Shown: positions 59,715 to 64,000 of the stretch, one piece after another | Numbering within the stretch: the stretch's first letter is position 1 | Layout of the letters: each line of letters starts with the position of its first letter | From: Orthonyx spaldingii | Taxonomy: Eukaryota; Chordata; Aves; Passeriformes; Orthonychidae | Assembly: GCA_013397795.1 (NCBI GenBank) | Contig: VZTJ01000013.1 | Coordinates: 216,913 to 280,912, forward strand | DNA: 64,000 bases | Reading direction: 5' to 3' | Translations under genes and position numbers: made by a program | The notes under the pieces: generated by a model | Seen by the model: the letters and a program-made list of their open reading frames with translations, nothing else | Database searches by the model: none | What the model was told of the DNA's origin: nothing

Positions 59715-60733
59715 TACCTGTGATCCACAAGGTTTAATTGCACTGATATTTTGGTCAAAGAATAGAGTGTGCTGGTTTCAGTGACCCTTCCCAGTTGTAC
59801 TGGGAAAAGGTCAAAGCCTTCCTTTTGAAGAACACTCCGAGTTCTGTTTCTGTGTTGTTTGGGTCCCTTTCATTCGATTGTGTGTGGATATAATAACTCT
59901 GTATCTTGTTTTTATAATCTGAAAAAGACTAGCAAAAATGGCTGTATCCAATGAAACGTTTAATGATCCCTCCAACATCCTTCCGAGCAAATATCCATGT
60001 GTTATTGGGTTCTTCCATTAGCTACCACCAAATATTATTGAGATTAAGATCTCTGCCTGCCGGAGTACAACTCAGAGATAAATTGTTTATAATCCAAGTA
60101 AAACATCTGGACCTTTTGGGACAGAAAGGGAGAAACATTAACAAAGGCTGAGGAACAGGGTGGTTTGTGGGCAAGGCTGAGGTGCACACCCAGGGCCATG
60201 TGGATTTGCAGATCCTGCCAGGACAACACAAGGCATTTGCATTCCGTAGGAGCTGGAGCTGTGGTTTCCATCCCCACACAGGCTGCAGTGATGCTGTGCC
60301 CCGTGCAGAGCTCTGCTGCTGCCACTGCCTTTGCAGAAGATCTTGGGGAATAGCAATCTGCCATTCCCAGGAATTTTTAGCAATTGTATTGTAAACAGCA
60401 GTGCATAATTTTTTTGTCATAAAACTTTCAAAAATGAATTTAATTTCAGGTCATGCAATAAAAACCAAGTGTGCTCTATACTGATTTCAAAGCTACAAGA
60501 TTATCTATCAATTTTTCAGCAGACATGAAATGAGTTTCAAAGTTTATGGGCTTTTGCTCACTTCCCTTCAACTTTACTAGGGACAAATATGTGATTTGGA
60601 GTGAAAATTACAACGGGATGTTTTTTTCATCACCTCAATCTTCAGATGAAAAGCAAATGTGGTTATTGCAGGTAATGTTACTGACTCAGGGAATAGTCAC
60701 TGTGGGAACTGAAGCCAAAAAGGAGCTGTAGCA

Positions 60734-60743
60734 CCCCCCCCCC
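60734..60743. repeat. C10 homopolymer
   Basis: Run of ten C within 'gcaccc...ccataaacc'. Confidence 0.9.
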
Positions 60744-62087
60744 ATAAACCTTCCTGGCTAATTTGCTCATTGCTCCGGTCGCAACACATCTGTGTGGGAA
60801 TTCTTGGCACCCAGGAGCACTCCATTTTCATTCCATCTCAACATTCAAGAGCAGAAATCTTTTTAAATCAGTCCTGCAGTACTCATTTAGAGTTAATAAC
60901 CAATCCTCCTGGGGCCTGGTGTTGTGGGGAGAGGGAGAACGCAGTGTTTTAGTGGTGCAGCTGTAGTGCTATAAAGAGCACGTAAAAAAGGATAAATCTA
61001 TAGCATCACTTTTCCTTCTGCTGGAAATAAATAGCAAAACATGCTGCTTCTTTGGGTTGAGTAGAGAACAGCATTAAAGAGTAGCACCACACTATTTTTA
61101 TATGCTGCTGGAGAGGGTCATAGGTCTGAAAAGTCAGGACTGAGGAGCAGTGCTGAGTGCTGAAGACAACAGGATAAATGGAAACCTTTTTTTTTTTACC
61201 CTAACTAAAGTCTGAAAGTCCTCCACTCATTCCTCTTGGAAGTGCCTTGTGATTTCTTAATTAAAAAAAAAAAAATCTTTTTTAGACCCCTACAATGAAA
61301 GACAGCTAGCCTAAGAAACTTGTACCTCAGCTAAGAAGAGAAAACTGGCCTTGATTTTTGCTGTAAACTTTGGAGCTGACTATTTTTAATCATAAAATAA
61401 TGTCCACATATTTAGTTATGACTAACATTTTTTCCTTGTCTAAACACTAGAATTTTTAGAGAATTATGCAAAATATATTTTTTTTAGAACAAAGGACATT
61501 AAAAAAATTTTCCTTTTGCGTTTCCTTTTCAGTTAAAGGTTGTATAGAGAACTATATCTTATGTTTGCATATAGTACAAGACACGTGGTAAATCTGGACC
61601 TGTTTGCAAACAAGTCTGACTTCCGATGTGTGTACAGAACTTTGGATCACATACTCAAGTTTATTCTTCTTTTCTGAAAGTCTAAAGGTCCCATTTCCTT
61701 GATTTTCTTAGTTTTCTCTTATATTTAATTATAGCTTTCTTTAGAAAGCAGAAAAAGGACCACTCAGATTAGCAGCTATACTTTTTTCATCAGTGCAAGA
61801 ATAGCTTGGAAATATCCTTAGTTTTCTAGTAAGGAGAGCAAAGTGGTTACATAGCAACAAAATTTAAAACCTGATAATTTGGGTTTGGTTTTTTTTCAAA
61901 TCTGCCTTGACAGAACTGCATTGACAAATCTAATTTAGGGGCTTGATGTGTCTATAAGAATAGTTTCTAAGGTTTTCAGGACTCAAGGTTTTGGCTGTAT
62001 ATTGAGTAAAGACTGACAGGTCCATTACAGCTCTGTACACAGAAGAATTAAAAGTAAGATTGGATAAATGTTATGTCTTGTGTGTTT

Positions 62088-62350
62088 CACAGAATCATGG
62101 AATATCCTGAGCTGGAAGGGTCCCACAGAGACCATCCAGTCCAAGCCCTGTCCCTGCACATATCCCCCAACAATCCCCCCTGTGCATCCCTGGGGCGGTG
62201 TCCAAACGCTCCTGGAGCTCTGGCAGCCTCGGGGCCGTGCCCATTCCCTGGGGAGCCTGGGCAGTGCCCGGCACCCTCTGGGGGAAGAACCTTTCCTGAT
62301 CTCCAGCCTGACCCTGCCCTGACACAGCTCCAGCCCTTCCCACTGACATG
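62088..62350 (-). mobile_element. CR1 LINE 3' tail, minus orientation
   Basis: 'cacagaatcatggaatatcc', 'tgagctggaagggtcccac', 'caacaatcccccctgtgcat', 'ctggagctctggcagcctcg'. Same subfamily as 47795-48025; about 260 bp, with a terminal segment ('ctgaccctgccctgacacag') not reached in the other copy. Confidence 0.93.
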
Positions 62351-63056
62351 GTGTTAATTAAATCAAGATCCATTGCTGAATGAAGGATCCTTTGTAAGAG
62401 TTGTCATTATTTGTTAATTCATTTAGCATTTAGTAACAGTCAAACTTTCCAGCCTCTGAGAGCATTTTAAAATAGAACTCACATTAAGTGGTCTCCAAGT
62501 TCCCTTAAAGTATAAGTCATTCTCAGGAGATTCAACCTCCCTACACACTTTTTTAAAATATATTTTTACTGAAGAGCTTCAATCTCTTTTCCTTAACCTC
62601 TTTGTGACATGCAGTAACCCAATTAAAGTCTATTGCCTTTACTTTAGAGATAATAGGTTTCACTTAAGAGAGATCATGCCCTCTGCCAAAGGGCTGAAAA
62701 GAGAAAAAGGGCTCTGAAGTACATAGGCACTGAAGTCTTAGATGGAAAAATTCTATATGCTATTCCCAAAATCTAATCTTTGCCTATGAATCTGGCAGAT
62801 CTATACTTTAAATATCTAAAAATGATAGAGCTTTATGTTTGTTAACCACGTGCAGTCTCAGGCCACTCATTTCAATCAAGCCTTGAGTGATGAGGACTAA
62901 AATACTATCACACTTGAAAGAACCTCATTGAATGGATTTTACAGAGGTTTCAGAGAAAACGCAGAGAGAGGTTTTGATGGCTTCTGTAACGTAACAGGTT
63001 ATCAATGAAATCCTCCACGCAGACACCCTGAATCATCTGCTGTTCAGTCTTCATTC
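62351..63056. other. Single-copy stretch
   Basis: Nothing recognised. Confidence 0.5.
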
Positions 63057-63265
63057 ACTGGGAAGGAATCCTGCCCTGGGAGGGTGGGGAGGCCCTGGCA
63101 CAGGGTGCCCAGAGAAGCTGTGGCTGCCCCAGATCCCTGGCAGTGTCCAAGGCCAGGTTGGACATTGGGGCCTGGAGCAGCCTGGGACAGTGGGTGTCCC
63201 TGCCCGTGGCATAGGATGAGCTTTAAGGTTGTTTCCACCCCAAGCCATTCCATGACTCCATGATA
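63057..63265 (+). mobile_element. CR1 LINE 3' tail, plus orientation
   Basis: 'ggtggggaggccctggcac', 'agagaagctgtggctgcccc', 'ggccaggttggacattgggg' and terminal 'ccattccatgactccatga'. Same subfamily as 6208-6625, 24918-25330 and 54450-54780, here with an intact 3' end. Confidence 0.94.
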
Positions 63266-64000
63266 ACTCTAGAATAAAAGTTACTGTGGTTTTTATAGAA
63301 AAAATCAAATTAAACCGCTTTGTTCTGTGTACTGAGGAATTTGACAAAAGCCAAGAGTAGCTCAGTTCATGGTCAGGTGGCTTTGCTCAGGATTGCAGGC
63401 TGCACCCACGTAATCATGTTTTCTGATGTAGGTTCTGCCAGTACATTTCTAAGCTTCTGAAATCAGAAAGAAGCAGTTTAGTCAGCTCCACAGAATTCAT
63501 TTAAAGAATACTTTATATCAATCTAAACCGCTTAAGCCACTTCAGTTTCTTCTTTGTACCATCCCTGTGTTCAGGAACCTGCACTGGCAACCTTCCTTAC
63601 CAACTTACACCTTCCACAGCAACTGCTCCAGAGAAACCGAGCAGAAAGGTTAGTGCCAGCGAGGGCCCAGCACAGTCAGAGCACTGCAGTGACACCAAAT
63701 CAGCAAAATAATGGAAGCAGAGAGTAATAAAGGCAGCCCCACCGGTGCTTGGCTTCACTACAGTGTGTCACAGCCGGTGGGATGAATGCCTCAGCCAAGA
63801 GCTACGGGCAAGGCAGGGAGGTTAAAAGGAGGAGCAGTTGTGAGACTGAACAGGACTCTGTGCTTCATATGCAAAACTCTGGAGACATGAAGGAGATTCA
63901 GATTATAAATACAGGAGCTGCTGTTGGGCACTGGAAAGTGGGCACATGGAGCAGGCTGGGAAATGCATGGGAAGGAAGGATTGGAGCTGGAGGTGCTCAG
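63266..64000. other. Single-copy stretch to window end
   Basis: No gene recognised. An inverted motif 'ccaccggtg' / 'cagccggtggg' lies at about 63740-63782. Confidence 0.45.

Larger units (their letters stand above)
59275..62087. other. 2.8-kb single-copy stretch
   Basis: Contains the hairpin at 59675-59714, a C10 run at 60734-60743 and T/A runs near 61190 and 61262. Frames at 60022-60420 (minus) and 60165-60394 (plus) overlap on opposite strands and match nothing known. Confidence 0.45.

Overview
This window is vertebrate nuclear DNA, almost certainly avian and most likely from a songbird. The evidence is the interspersed repeats. About two dozen CR1 non-LTR retrotransposon pieces are present, mostly the 3' tail with the 'gttggaag' / 'cttccaac' block next to 'cagaatcacag' / 'gattctatga'. 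Five LTR-type retroviral remnants (four good, one weaker) are also present. Bacterial features such as operons, Shine-Dalgarno sites, CRISPR arrays or tRNAs are absent. The sequence is moderately AT-rich, with scattered homopolymers and two assembly ambiguities (one N at 3010, 26 Ns at 45672-45697).

I found no host protein-coding gene I can defend. Open frames rarely exceed 130 codons outside CR1 DNA. The long ones (183-285 codons) lie inside GC-rich CR1 copies or match no family I recognise. The window therefore reads as an intergenic desert or the inside of very large introns; which of the two cannot be told from the sequence alone.

Layout. 1-9.1 kb: mostly single-copy DNA with two purine-rich microsatellites and two CR1 tails. 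9.1-11.9 kb: a repeat cluster with a perfect 180-bp inverted repeat (9532-9711 / 10072-10251), several CR1 tails, and a CR1 ORF2 (reverse-transcriptase polyprotein) fragment on the minus strand. 11.9-24.9 kb: sparse in repeats, interrupted by one CR1 tail and one well-bounded solo LTR (20226-20623). 24.9-39.2 kb: scattered CR1 pieces, an LTR (28999-29341), and two short tandem duplications. 39.2-46.1 kb: the most repeat-dense part, with a CpG-rich solo LTR (39462-39849), two inverted CR1 copies sharing a 478-bp tract that differs at a single base (41315-41792 / 42917-43394), a fifth LTR-like element (45165-45496), and a CR1 copy broken by the N gap. 46.1-64 kb: mixed single-copy DNA, more CR1 tails including two outward-facing pairs, a pentanucleotide ATTTT array, a small solo LTR (58176-58429), and a perfect 16-bp-stem hairpin (59675-59714).

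No new multi-gene biological system is visible. The observations most worth a second look are structural: the perfect 180-bp inverted repeat; the sharply bounded near-identity between two inverted CR1 copies, which looks like gene conversion; CR1 copies that have lost the 3' end normally required for insertion; and the solo LTRs whose target-site duplications can be read directly.
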